Assembly: GCA_003427395.1 (NCBI GenBank)
Contig: BFEA01000374.1
Coordinates: 39,871-90,795 of the forward strand
Source of the DNA: Chara braunii
Taxonomy: Eukaryota; Streptophyta; Charophyceae; Charales; Characeae
Length of the DNA: 50,925 nucleotides
Reading direction: 5' to 3'
Program-made: the position numbers and the translations under genes
Notes under the pieces: model-generated
Told to the model about the DNA's origin: nothing
The model's input: only the letters and a program-made list of their open reading frames with translations
Databases searched by the model: none
Shown: positions 9,520-18,103 of the stretch, one piece after another
Layout: each line of letters begins with the position of its first letter
Numbering within the stretch: position 1 is the first letter of the stretch

Positions 9520-10161
9520 AATCCGCTCTCCTACCTGTTCCCTAAACAGTCAGCTGGTTTAACACTTTGCAGGCCTGGCATTTGGGCAAAGTACGATCGC
9601 TTGCTCAAAGTTGTCATCGCAGCAATGACCAAGCGACAGCACGCAATGATCCATCATGCGAACAAGAAACTCCAACCTTTGGATATCGAAGTAGGAAGTT
9701 ATGTCTGGGTCAAGATGTCTGAATTCTCAGAGGAAGAGGGAGTCTCACGCAAACTTCTTCCGCTCTACTATGGTCCATGGGAAGTTCTGGATGTGATTGG
9801 CAAGGATGGGTTTGGCCCCTCGTACACAGTTGCTGCGCCACCTCATCTGCGCACATACCCCGTCTTTCATGCATCAAAACTGTATATCCACCGTGATGCT
9901 AAGTCCTTCTACTACCGTGAAGACATGATTCCTCGTGCAATCGATGGCGGTCATGAGATCGATAGAATAAAACAGCACGTAGGGAAGGGACGCAACCGAC
10001 AATACCAGGTTCACTTTATGTATCACCCATTGGACGAACTCTACTGGATCTCCAAGAAGGACCTGCTGTGCAGCACACCTCTCCCTGTTAAAGCCTACGA
10101 ACGACAAATCGCCTCTAATGTTGTTCCCAAAATCTCTGCAAAGCTCACTGCGACAGAGTAA
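9520..10161 (+). pseudogene. Family 1 integrase C-terminus and chromodomain
   Basis: After a short disrupted stretch, an open frame from 9601 to 10161 holds the end of the polyprotein. VGSYVWVKMSEF and FGPSYTVAAPPHLRTYPVFH form the integrase C-terminal beta-barrel; EIDRIKQHVGKGRNRQYQVH and DELYWISKKDL form the chromodomain-like module. The layout matches 290-766 and 46200-46589, but sequence differs enough to mark a separate family. The stop at 10159-10161 lies about 100 bases before the 3' LTR. Confidence 0.85.
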
Positions 10162-10246
10162 TCTCGAAATCTCTTTGCCATATTTGCTTACGATGCGTTT
10201 GTCGGGGACTCAGACTGAGTTACTCGCTCGAAGGGACGTCGGTCTT

Positions 10247-10258
10247 GATGGGGGGTAG
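10247..10258 (+). promoter_or_regulatory. Polypurine tract of family 1
   Basis: TGATGGGGGGTAG immediately precedes the 3' LTR start TGTGATGACC. The G-rich run is where plus-strand DNA synthesis would be primed. Confidence 0.8.
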
Positions 10259-10880
10259 TGTGATGACCCCACCAAACACGGACTGAGACACAGTTGATTT
10301 CTGAGTTTCGCTCATGGATGGAATGCCTTGCTGAGTTTCCCGCTTGCTACTAAGTTCTCTAAGTCTGTGTGTGTACATGCTTGCTGGTCTCGATGTCTGT
10401 GTGTGTGTGCACGCTTGCTGGTCTGCATGTCTGTCTGAGTGCTGGTTGGCTTGAGTGTGTGTGTGACCCGCAAGGGCACCTGTTCGTTCGTTGGGCCTTT
10501 AGGGCCGGTACTTACCTGTGGCCGTGACATTGAGGATTGCAGCGGTGGAAAACACTCAAGTAGCAGGTATGCCGATACCGCACCCTAAAGAGGTAGATGT
10601 GCGGGTACTGGAGACCGAGCAGAAGAAGACAAAAGTGGCATTTTGAGAGGCCCAGTAGTTGTAGGCTAGGTCTAGGCAGGTACCAGTCCAACCAGTCTGA
10701 GTCTAGGGCCCGTACGGGCAATATCAGAGTCTGCAATGATGTTTCCCTCCGAAAGGGAGGAGGTGCCGGTTGCTTGGAAGGCTGAGCGGCCTGGAAGTCA
10801 CCGCCCAAGAGGCAACCAGTGTGTCGCCAAACTTGCACACCGACAATGAGGCTGGGCTCTTCGCCCGGCCGGGAAGTCAC
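10259..10880 (+). mobile_element. Truncated 3' LTR of family 1 with inverted end
   Basis: The copy matches 788 onward closely to about 10819. At 10820-10872 the sequence is instead the reverse complement of 1363-1416 of the 5' LTR. After ~10873 LTR similarity ends, so about half of the LTR, including its 3' terminus and the expected target duplication, is missing. GGAAGTCACC occurs both before and after the inverted block (near 10793 and 10872), which may have served as microhomology. Confidence 0.85.
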
Positions 10881-11317
10881 CTACTTTAGGATGCTGGCAT
10901 TGGGTTGCTGAATTCGCCGCTGTTGAGCGCTTGGTGACTGGGACTTCGAAACTGTTTAATGTGATAATTTGTTGGAATTTCTAAGCTCCGCAGATCTGGA
11001 CTTGTGCATCTCTGGTCTCCAGTGTGGATTTCGTGTAATCACTCAATGTGTGTGTGTCAAGGTGTCGAGCAGTGAGGCTCAATGCGTACTGCTAAAGCCT
11101 ATGACAAAACAAAACATACCTGGGCCGTGAGGGGATGAAGCATCTGCCCGCTAATTTCCTTCAGGGTCTGAAGTCAATGTGTCTCAAGTAACTCATAGCC
11201 CACATTTATGTCAGCCCTGATGCCCTCCTAGAGAGTACTGTTTGCCACTGCAAGTGCAGAAGTTGTTGTTCAAATGCCAGAGAAATTGGATTTAGAAACA
11301 ACGGTGAATGCGGCAGG
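10881..11317. other. Unassigned stretch
   Basis: About 440 bases between the truncated LTR and the foldback element. I see no gene, no LTR similarity elsewhere in the window and no tandem repeat. Confidence 0.5.
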
Positions 11318-11581
11318 TTTTGAGTTCGCAAAGGCAAAAAAAACACGTGCCGGCAAAGAAAACAGGCTCCAACTTCAAAACGGCAATTTGGGTTGAATGG
11401 TATCCGTTGGGCATTTTTTTTCTTCTTCTTTTCTCTCCTTTTCCCATCCGACACCACGGCCGGCCCCTGTAAATATGACACCCAGCCTGACACCAGCCGT
11501 TGACACTTTCATTGCTTTTTCGAACTCGGCACCTGGTTTCTTTGCCGGCGCACATTTTCTTTGCTTATTCGATACTCAAAA
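11318..11581. mobile_element. Foldback / MITE-like element with long imperfect terminal inverted repeats
   Basis: The left end reads TTTTGAGTTCGCAAAGGCAA and the right end is its imperfect complement (TTGCTTATTCGATACTCAAAA). Further in, GTGCCGGCAAAGAAAACAGG on the left pairs with CCTGGTTTCTTTGCCGGCGC on the right. Weaker pairing continues inward, so each arm is roughly 90 bases with a T/C-rich loop near 11414-11450. The ~264-bp size, lack of a gene and foldback shape suit a non-autonomous DNA transposon. No transposase family or target duplication could be assigned. Confidence 0.65.
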
Positions 11582-12344
11582 GTGACATGAATGTACTTAC
11601 CTATTGGATTTATTATGTGCTCGGCAGTTAGTCAAATTTTACACGACCATAAGTCCATGTCCAGGACCATACCAGATTGTGTTAGCAATGTCAATCCTTT
11701 CTAGAAAGAGAGGAAGGAATTGGCTGCTTTCTGGGGAGCAACAGTGATGCAGTCAAGACAGCGAGATTTAGACCAAGTTTCTTGATACCCTATGTGACAA
11801 AGAAGAGGGCTAAGATAGAATAACAACAGACCAGTCTAGAAGCACCAAAGTTCATGCTGTAGGATAATCGAGCAGCCAGAACACACTATATGTCCTGTGC
11901 TTCTTGGATGGATACCTCACAGTTCTATGCAGATTTTCACTGGATTCCGGCACACCTTGTTGGGTGCGCTGTCACTCCATGGAGGCCTTCACTCCCTTTC
12001 CCCTCTCTTCCACTTTGAAAGTGTTTCCCACATTTCTGCGCCCAAGTCCGAGGCCCGGGCCGAAAATTCCCAAGAGTCCAAGTCCTCTGTATCGTAGTCC
12101 AATCAGTAGGCTCTGTCGTACAATTGTAGCTGTAGAGTCAGTAGGCTCAGTCCATACAAGTTTTTAGTAGGTTCACCAGAAGTTGAGCACCCGACAAAAG
12201 TTCAAACCCCCAAAATAGCAGCTGAATCCAAGGAAAGTCCAGTACTTACCGGAAGTGGCAGACAAGCGCGGCCAGAAAGGCCAGGGACCCCTACACTTTC
12301 TAAAAGTCAGAGTTCGGGAACTGCAACACAGTACAAAAGCGCTG
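11582..12344. other. Unassigned stretch upstream of family 2 LTR
   Basis: About 760 bases without a recognisable gene. Two minus-strand TACTTACC motifs (11594, 12243) lie here. Part of it may be a U3 portion of the family 2 LTR that is missing from the 3' copy, because homology to 46642 onward begins abruptly at 12345 with no TG end. Confidence 0.45.
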
Positions 12345-13190
12345 CCTCTTTGCAGTAGCAGATGCAGATCCCAGGGCTCGATCCCTAGACCTTGCCCTAC
12401 CTGTGTACAGTACCTGTGTGGACCCCGAGAGTTGAACCTGTGACCTGTGTATTCGTAAACAGTTGGTAGGCTGTCATAGGTCCGTAGGTAGCAGAGGGGT
12501 TCGATCTGTAGATCTGTAGGATAGAAGTCTTAGTGAGTTCCAGAAGTCTTAGCTGTAGCCCTTCTAGAAGGACAGCAAGTGGGCAAGTGGGCAAGTGGCG
12601 AGTCAAGTGGTGGACTAAACTGCAGTGCAATTGCAGTACGACTTCGGTAGGTTAGCAGTGAGTCCCCACTCAGTCAGCGGTAAGATCCAGTCAGTCCCAG
12701 TCCGGTCCAGCAAGTACCACAAGGGACTGTGAGCACCATGGGCCGATGGAAGAGGGCAGACCAACGAGTTTCAGAAGTATAAATCAAGAGGCAACGCCCA
12801 GCCTTTCATTCATTCCTGCGTGAGCCATGCGGAAGCGCTGCCACAGTGACTTGTGCAAGGAGGTCTGCAGTGAGCCGGAGCTGAAGTGGGCGAGAGAGAA
12901 GGAGCGTAGCATAGCGATAGGGTAGTTGCGGCCATAGCCGCCATAGCTAGAGTTAGTGTGTAGTGAGTGCGTGTGTGTGTGAGTGAGTTCAGAGAGTCGC
13001 GTGTGGGATATTCAGGGTGATCCGGTGTATGTGAACAGTGAGCTGTTGGGCGCTGAGTCGCCATAGCCAGTTGAAAGTGAACTCGTATCTGGATGCGATA
13101 TCTCTGAATTTTGAGTGGCCGCATGTCGCCAGTTTGTTGTGCTACTGTTTACATGCATGAAAAGTGTGAATGAAAGCGAGTCTGATTGCA
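12345..13190 (+). mobile_element. 5' LTR of family 2 Ty3/gypsy element
   Basis: Homologous to 46642-47498 along its whole length, beginning CCTCTTTGCAGTAGCAGATG and ending GTCTGATTGCA, with a primer site two bases later. Short GCCATAGC motifs recur (12937-12960, 13062). A TATAAAT box at 12778-12784 may be the promoter. The 5' boundary is where the two copies stop matching; the true LTR may begin further upstream. Confidence 0.85.
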
Positions 13191-13191
13191 T

Positions 13192-13203
13192 TGGTATCGG
13201 AGC
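13192..13203 (+). promoter_or_regulatory. Primer binding site of family 2
   Basis: TGGTATCGGAGC follows the LTR end after one base. It differs by one base from the initiator-Met site of family 1 and fixes the plus orientation of the element. Confidence 0.85.
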
Positions 13204-14428
13204 TGGTACCCGCTATTCCATGCGCTGCGTCGCGTACAGGGAGGGATGCGCCATAGCAGAGGTGGCCGCCGAGAGCAGTAGTCCGCCATAGCGGACCTGG
13301 AGGTTGGAGAAGCCACCACGCACCTGCAGAGAAGACCACGACGAAGAAGAAGACAAGTGAGAGAGAGAGAGAGAGAGATGAGCGATACAAGTTTGGCTGT
13401 TACGTACGTGTCAAGTTGTTGCGCAGCCCCACGAAGGAGAAGACTGCGGCCATAGCCGCGAAGCTCGACCACGGAGTAACGAAGGAGGGAGAGAGAGAGT
13501 GGACAGAGGGAGAGACCGAGAAGGGAGAGAGAAGCCATAGCCGAGGAGAGGAAGAGAGAGACGATNNNNNNNNNNNNNNNNNNNNNNNNNNNNNNNNNNN
13601 NNNNNNNNNNNNNNNNNNNNNNNNNNNNNNNNNNNNNNNNNNNNNNNNNNNNNNNNNNNNNNNNNNNNNNNNNNNNGAAAGGAGGCGAGGAAGGTGAAAG
13701 GAAGATGAAGGTTGGTGAGGTAAAGAGAAGCCGGCAGCCATAGCTGAACGAAGGGTTGATCGGGAGAGTTGACTGGAGGTGTTGACCGGCGTTGACCGGA
13801 GTTGACCGGGGGTTGACCGAGAGTTGACCGCAGTGTTGACCGGAGTTGACCAAGGCATTGACCAAGACTTTGACCAAGCCTTCAGCCTATCCCTCGCCCT
13901 ATGGATGTGCACACACCCTGTGGTACTTGTTGAGTCCAGTCTGTCTGTATTTTCTTTTGTCTAGGTGATAGTACTCTGTGGATGGAGGATAGGGCCTTGT
14001 TGACCAAACCCACACGGGCTGAGTAGGGCTAAAGACTGTGTCTGACGACTCGACTGTCCCGGAGGACACGAACCCTCCCAAGGATCGGTACTGACCGGCG
14101 GGCTGCTCGGTGTGGCACGGTAGGCCCAAAATCCGAGCTGTGGGCGGCACAACAGGCCGTCTAAGTGTTGAGAGACCTGCTGATCGCGTCGTCCTGTCTA
14201 CGACGTTAAATAATTTCTGAGGAGTTACGGGGGATCTCCTTAAATGCCTCCTGATCAGCAACAGGTCTAGTAGTGACAACCATAGTTAGGTCTAGGCTAG
14301 AGACCCTAGTTGGCAGGATCCCTGTCCGGATTCTGTGAGTTTTAGATTGAGTCAATAGGTTTGTCAGTCAGGGGTTAGAGTCTACATGGTGAAGTTTGGA
14401 AACGCTAATCCGGTTGTGCACTGACACC
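13204..14428 (+). other. Family 2 untranslated leader with assembly gap
   Basis: The leader holds a GA microsatellite (13359-13379), a 111-base N gap (13566-13676), a TTGACC repeat array (13755-13880) and several GCCATAGC motifs. Minus-strand open frames that cross the Ns are artefacts. No gene is seen. Confidence 0.65.
13755..13880 (+). repeat. TTGACC (W-box-like) degenerate tandem array
   Basis: Ten TTGAC cores, nine of them TTGACC, occur in about 115 bases with spacing near 9-17 bases, in units like GTTGACCGG. TTGAC[C/T] is the known core of the WRKY-binding W-box. Whether it is bound is unknown. Confidence 0.8.
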
Positions 14429-15499
14429 ATGGTTGAGACCCGTAGTGGGAAGAGCACCAGCCCCTACACCCAGGAGCAGCAAGAGAAGATGGCCGCCTTA
14501 GTGAGAGAAAATAAGGAAAGGAAGTTGAAGGTGATCGTAGAGGAGCAGGCGGCGAAGAGGAAGAAATTGGAGGAAGAGATGATGAGGATTCAGCAGGAGG
14601 AGGAAGAAAAGAGAAAGGCTGCCGAAGAGGAAGCAACAGCAGAAGAAGCCAAAGGGAGAAGCCGTATAGAAGATAGAGGAGAAAGCAGTGGCACAACAAA
14701 TGAGGATGCTGCAATGGCGAAGAAAATAACTGAATGGATTGCTAATTTATCGTTGGGGGAAGACGAGGAGGCAGAGTTTTATGTGCCTCAGGATGAGAGG
14801 GATGCGTTAGCCAGTGAGATAGCGGCAATGGAGGACCCTCTGGAACGGAGAGAAAGAGAAGAAGAGAAGAAGTTGGAGTGGAAACTGAGGATGAAGAGGG
14901 AGAAGAAGAGAAGGAGGGACGAAGTTAACAGGCTGACCGAGGAGGTGGCAAGAATGAGAGATTGTAGACAGGAAGTGCAGGCGCAGACAGACATGTCTGC
15001 CAAGATGGATAAAGTGCTGGGTTATCTAGAAGTGTTGAGTGCAGCCTGGTTGGAGGAGCGCCAAGCCAATAGGGGTCAGGATGTGGTCCTGAGTGCCATG
15101 CGGTCAGGATTTAGAGACTTCGCGCGCGAGATGGTCACTCACGTTGGAGGCGAAGTTAGGCGACTGAGAGACAGCATGGGGAAGTTATGCGAGGGGGCCA
15201 TCGAGGGCGCCAAAGCAATAGTCGTTGTAGAGGGTGAAGCCAGGCCCCGTAAAGACCCAGTCAAACTTAAGTTCCCAGATGCGTATGGAGGGAAGAAGGA
15301 AGAAAATTTCGATAACTGGGAGGCTAGTGTGAATAGCCACGTGTATCTACAGCACATCCTGACTGAGGAGCAAGTCCCCGTGGCCTTCCAGTCTCTTAAG
15401 GATGAGGCGGCTAGTCCCTCGCGCGCGCAGCCGGTTGTGAAAACAACCTGGTGGCGTACTCTAAAATCACCATCCTTCCTCAATTCTTCGAACTCCTAA
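14429..15499 (+). pseudogene. Family 2 Gag, N-terminal part
   Basis: The start at 14429 (ACCATGG context) gives MVETRSGKSTSPYTQ; an in-frame ATG at 14396 is less likely because the family 1 Gag starts at the equivalent MLVETRG. Residues ~20-90 are a highly charged K/E/R coiled coil, followed by acidic EDEEAEFYVPQDERD and a second charged helix. From ~residue 285 the capsid entry motif appears (KLKFPDAYGGKKEENFDNW). The frame runs into unrelated sequence near 15425, where a one-base shift moves the capsid into the next frame. Gag forms the virus-like particle. Confidence 0.8.
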
Positions 15500-16035
15500 A
15501 GGAGAGATTCGTTGACCCCACGAGAGGCGTTAGAGCCTATGACAAGTTACAGACTATCCACTCAAGACAGTGGAGGAGTGCGAGAGCACTCAAGGGCGTT
15601 ATGGATGACTTAGTAGCCGTCCTAGACCATGAGGTCACTAAGACCCAATTGGTCCAGTTGTTTTATCGTGCGATACCAGAGCCCCTGCGTGGGCACTTCT
15701 TTGACAAGTCTCAACAGGCCGGCATCACGTATGATGTGTCAAGCAGGGAAGTCGTCCTGTTCGAGTCAGAATCCATACCAATATCCACTTTCTGGCATAA
15801 GGACCTGGACAAGGGGAAGAAGTGGAAAGGCCGTACCATCTCAGGCCAAGTGAGGGCCAAGGATCATATGATCCTTACCTTAGAGGAAGGTGGTACAGAT
15901 GAGGTCCCATACAGTCAGTTCGAATGGGGCCTTGAGGAGGAGGACAGTAGCGTGGGGCAGGGGAGGTCCTATGCTGCTGTCACGGCTGGAGGGAGGCCGC
16001 AAGGTAGAGGAGGAGGCCAGGGCCAAAAGGGCTAG
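15425..16035 (+). pseudogene. Family 2 Gag, capsid C-terminal part
   Basis: Continues the capsid in a shifted frame: FFELLKERFVDPTRGVRAYD, LVAVLDHEVTKTQLVQLFYR and AIPEPLRGHF are the core of the retrotransposon Gag pattern. It passes into a G/R/Q-rich linker (GRPQGRGGGQGQKG). The frame ends with TAG at 16033-16035 but stays open after it in the same frame to 16257. The zinc knuckle lies in yet another frame, so at least two frameshifts and a stop disrupt this Gag. Confidence 0.75.
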
Positions 16036-16240
16036 GCCATGGGAGGCCGAGGACGAGGCGCACGGGGGGTTGGCGGACAAGGGTCCCCCGCCAAATCGCG
16101 AGGGTTCTTGTCGGTCTCCACAGCGACGAGGTGGAAGGCCACCTCAAGGAGGATGGCACCTAGGCTTGCCTCAGGGCAGGCTCTGGGAGGATTTGGGCTT
16201 GGACCAACACGTATGGCAAGAACGTGTGGACCAGGGTTAG

Positions 16241-16282
16241 TGCGTATTTTGTGGTGACCCGGCCCATGTAATAAAATTTTGT
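16241..16282 (+). other. Family 2 Gag CCHC zinc knuckle
   Basis: CVFCGDPAHVIKFC gives C-X2-C-X4-H-X4-C, the RNA-binding nucleocapsid knuckle. It is in the same frame as the first Gag segment (14429) and not in the frame open around it. Confidence 0.85.
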
Positions 16283-16302
16283 CCCAAGTATAGACAGGCC
16301 CG

Positions 16303-16631
16303 TTGGGCTGCTCAGCAGTCAAAAGGCAGCCGCCAATAGGGGTCGCAACTGCCCCTACTTCAAGGCCATGTGGAGAAGCGAGCGCGCGTACACAGGAAAC
16401 TCCCAAACCACATGAGTCTATGGCAGAGGTTGCAGGCCCGTGCCTAGCTAGTTGTCCAGAGGTTGCTTATGTTAGCATCTCTCTAGGCACGTCCCTCACA
16501 GGTGTGGCTGAAGAGTTGAACGAGAGGATGCCAACCTGGGCCAAAATGAAGAAGGAGAGTAAGGGACAACTGATCTTGGTAGATGTAGAAGTGTTTAGAA
16601 GTAGAGTAGGGGCACTTATAGACTCAGGGGG
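16303..16631 (+). pseudogene. Family 2 aspartic protease, first part
   Basis: Leads into the retropepsin: LASCPEVAYVSISL linker, GQLILVDVEVFRSRVGALID and the catalytic D-S-G triad at 16621-16629. The protein then changes abruptly at about 16632 into AT-rich sequence of mitochondrial origin, ending in a stop at ~16654. The remainder of the domain resumes at 17223. Confidence 0.85.
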
Positions 16632-17221
16632 AGATCTGTCAGCTATTTTGTCTTGAGAAATTTGCCAAATAAAATCATAAAATATAGCTAATTCTATCAC
16701 ACCATAAATAGGTAAAACACACAAAATTGAAACCAAATGTCCGGAGGAGTTAAAAAAGTTGCTATTAAGACTGAGAAAAAGAGCAAAGAACGACGATTTT
16801 TTATACAGGTTTTTACTGAAATACGTTTTGATTCTATTAAGAAGATCATGAAGACTGGTACTTGAGAACATATTGATGAAACAAACAAAATACGAACAGT
16901 TAACAAAATATAATCATAAATCTTCGGTTGTAACTGAATGTGTAGTAAATTCGTAGATGTTGTATTTAAGGTAAACAACAAGTTCCAAATAATGGGAACT
17001 ACCCAATAATAAATAAGAAAAAAAAACAACAAGAAAGAAATTACACTCAAATAGAACAATTTTGTCCATTGGACCCTTTGTGTTTTGTAACAACTAGGAA
17101 TAAAAAAACACCAAATTTGATAACTGAAAAAAGGGAANAAAAAAAAAAAGGGCGAAGCTTAGGGAAATTTGCATATATGTTTTCAAAGCTTCAGTCATTT
17201 GTGTGCAAATAAATGATGGTT
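16632..17221 (-). pseudogene. tatC: Nuclear copy of mitochondrial tatC (mttB/ymf16)
   Basis: Read on the minus strand this ~590-bp AT-rich block encodes the C-terminal three quarters of TatC, the mitochondrial twin-arginine translocase membrane subunit. In order it shows [29 protein letters not shown], the transmembrane [67 protein letters not shown] and IELAIFYDFI. These match my memory of plant mttB segment for segment. A poly(T) run with an N near 17138 and a one-base shift near 16700 break the frame, and the N-terminal ~65 residues are absent. It lies exactly inside the family 2 protease, so it is a NUMT, not a live gene. Confidence 0.93.
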
Positions 17222-17855
17222 GACCCGCAGTTACATTAGTCGTAGGGCGCTGAAGAAGCTGAGGCTAGGATTACAAGTCCAAAAATTAGCAGACCCCATA
17301 GTCAGTGTCCTCGCAGACAACCGCACAATGCGAGTTGAGGACTACGTAGAAGGAGTCCGGGCGTACTTTCGCCTAAAGAAGGATGGGAAGGTGGAGAAAG
17401 TTCTCCATTTCCTGACTCTCCTCGTACAGGATGACCTTCCTTTTGACATAGTGTTGGGAATGGATTGGGGAGAGGCAGTAGGGGCCACACTCCACTTGAG
17501 AGAGAATGAGTGTAGGCTCCCTAGTCCATCAGGCGAGGTTAAGACTGCCTGCCTGTTTCATGTGTCAGGTGTACATAACACCTTGGCACATTGCTGTCTC
17601 AGTGCTTCCACGTTCGCGCGACTAGTGAAAAAGGAGCAGTTAGAGGATCAAGTCTTCGTAGTGTATGTGAGGCCTGTAACTGAGGCTAAGGAAGGAGATA
17701 GTTCCACATACCCAACCATTGCCAAGCTGCTGGAGGAATTCAAAGATTTGACTGAGTCGCCGACAAGAGTAGTGTCGCGACCCATCCAGCACAGGATAGA
17801 GATAGAGTCTGGCAGTATAACTCCTAAGGGAGCAATCTACAGGCTGTCCCCTTGA
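17222..17855 (+). pseudogene. Family 2 protease, second part, and linker to RT
   Basis: The protease picks up directly after the mitochondrial insert with TRSYISRRALKKLRLG, the usual continuation of the D-S-G-A-T-R-S/N-Y-I loop. The second conserved element DLPFDIVLGMDW, near residue 75, follows. The C-terminal half is the linker to RT: VFVVYVRPVTEA, then PTIAKLLEEFKDLTE and ITPKGAIYRLSP, which precede the RT fingers in chromoviruses. A stop at 17853-17855 interrupts the polyprotein. Confidence 0.85.
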
Positions 17856-18103
17856 GAGTTAGAGGAAATACGTAAGCAGTTGGACGAGCTCCTGGAGAAA
17901 GGTTGGATCAGGCCCAGTTCGTCTCCTTTTGGAGCACCTGTTCTGTTTGTCCCCAAGAAGAAAGGAGAGTTTCGTATGTGTATAAACTATAGGGGTTTGA
18001 ATGCGATTCCTATGAAGAATGTTGAACCGCTGCCCATGATAGACGATCTTTTAGATCGGGTGCAGGGTTGTAAGTATTTTTCTAAAATAGATCTAAAGTC
18101 CGG
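17856..18103 (+). pseudogene. Family 2 reverse transcriptase, first part
   Basis: Carries the fingers and the first palm motif: [60 protein letters not shown] with the first catalytic aspartate, then KSG. The next codons should be YHQI, which appear at 44151. The giant element lies between, flanked by CCGG on both sides (18100-18103 and 44147-44150). Confidence 0.92.

Noticed and set aside
13149-13912. Open frames of 170-242 codons on the minus strand
   Set aside because: They cross a 111-base N gap and GA-rich sequence; they have no meaning as proteins.
16632-17221. A living bacterial or mitochondrial tatC locus (contamination)
   Set aside because: The reading frame is broken, the N-terminus is missing, and both sides are the same Ty3/gypsy protease domain.
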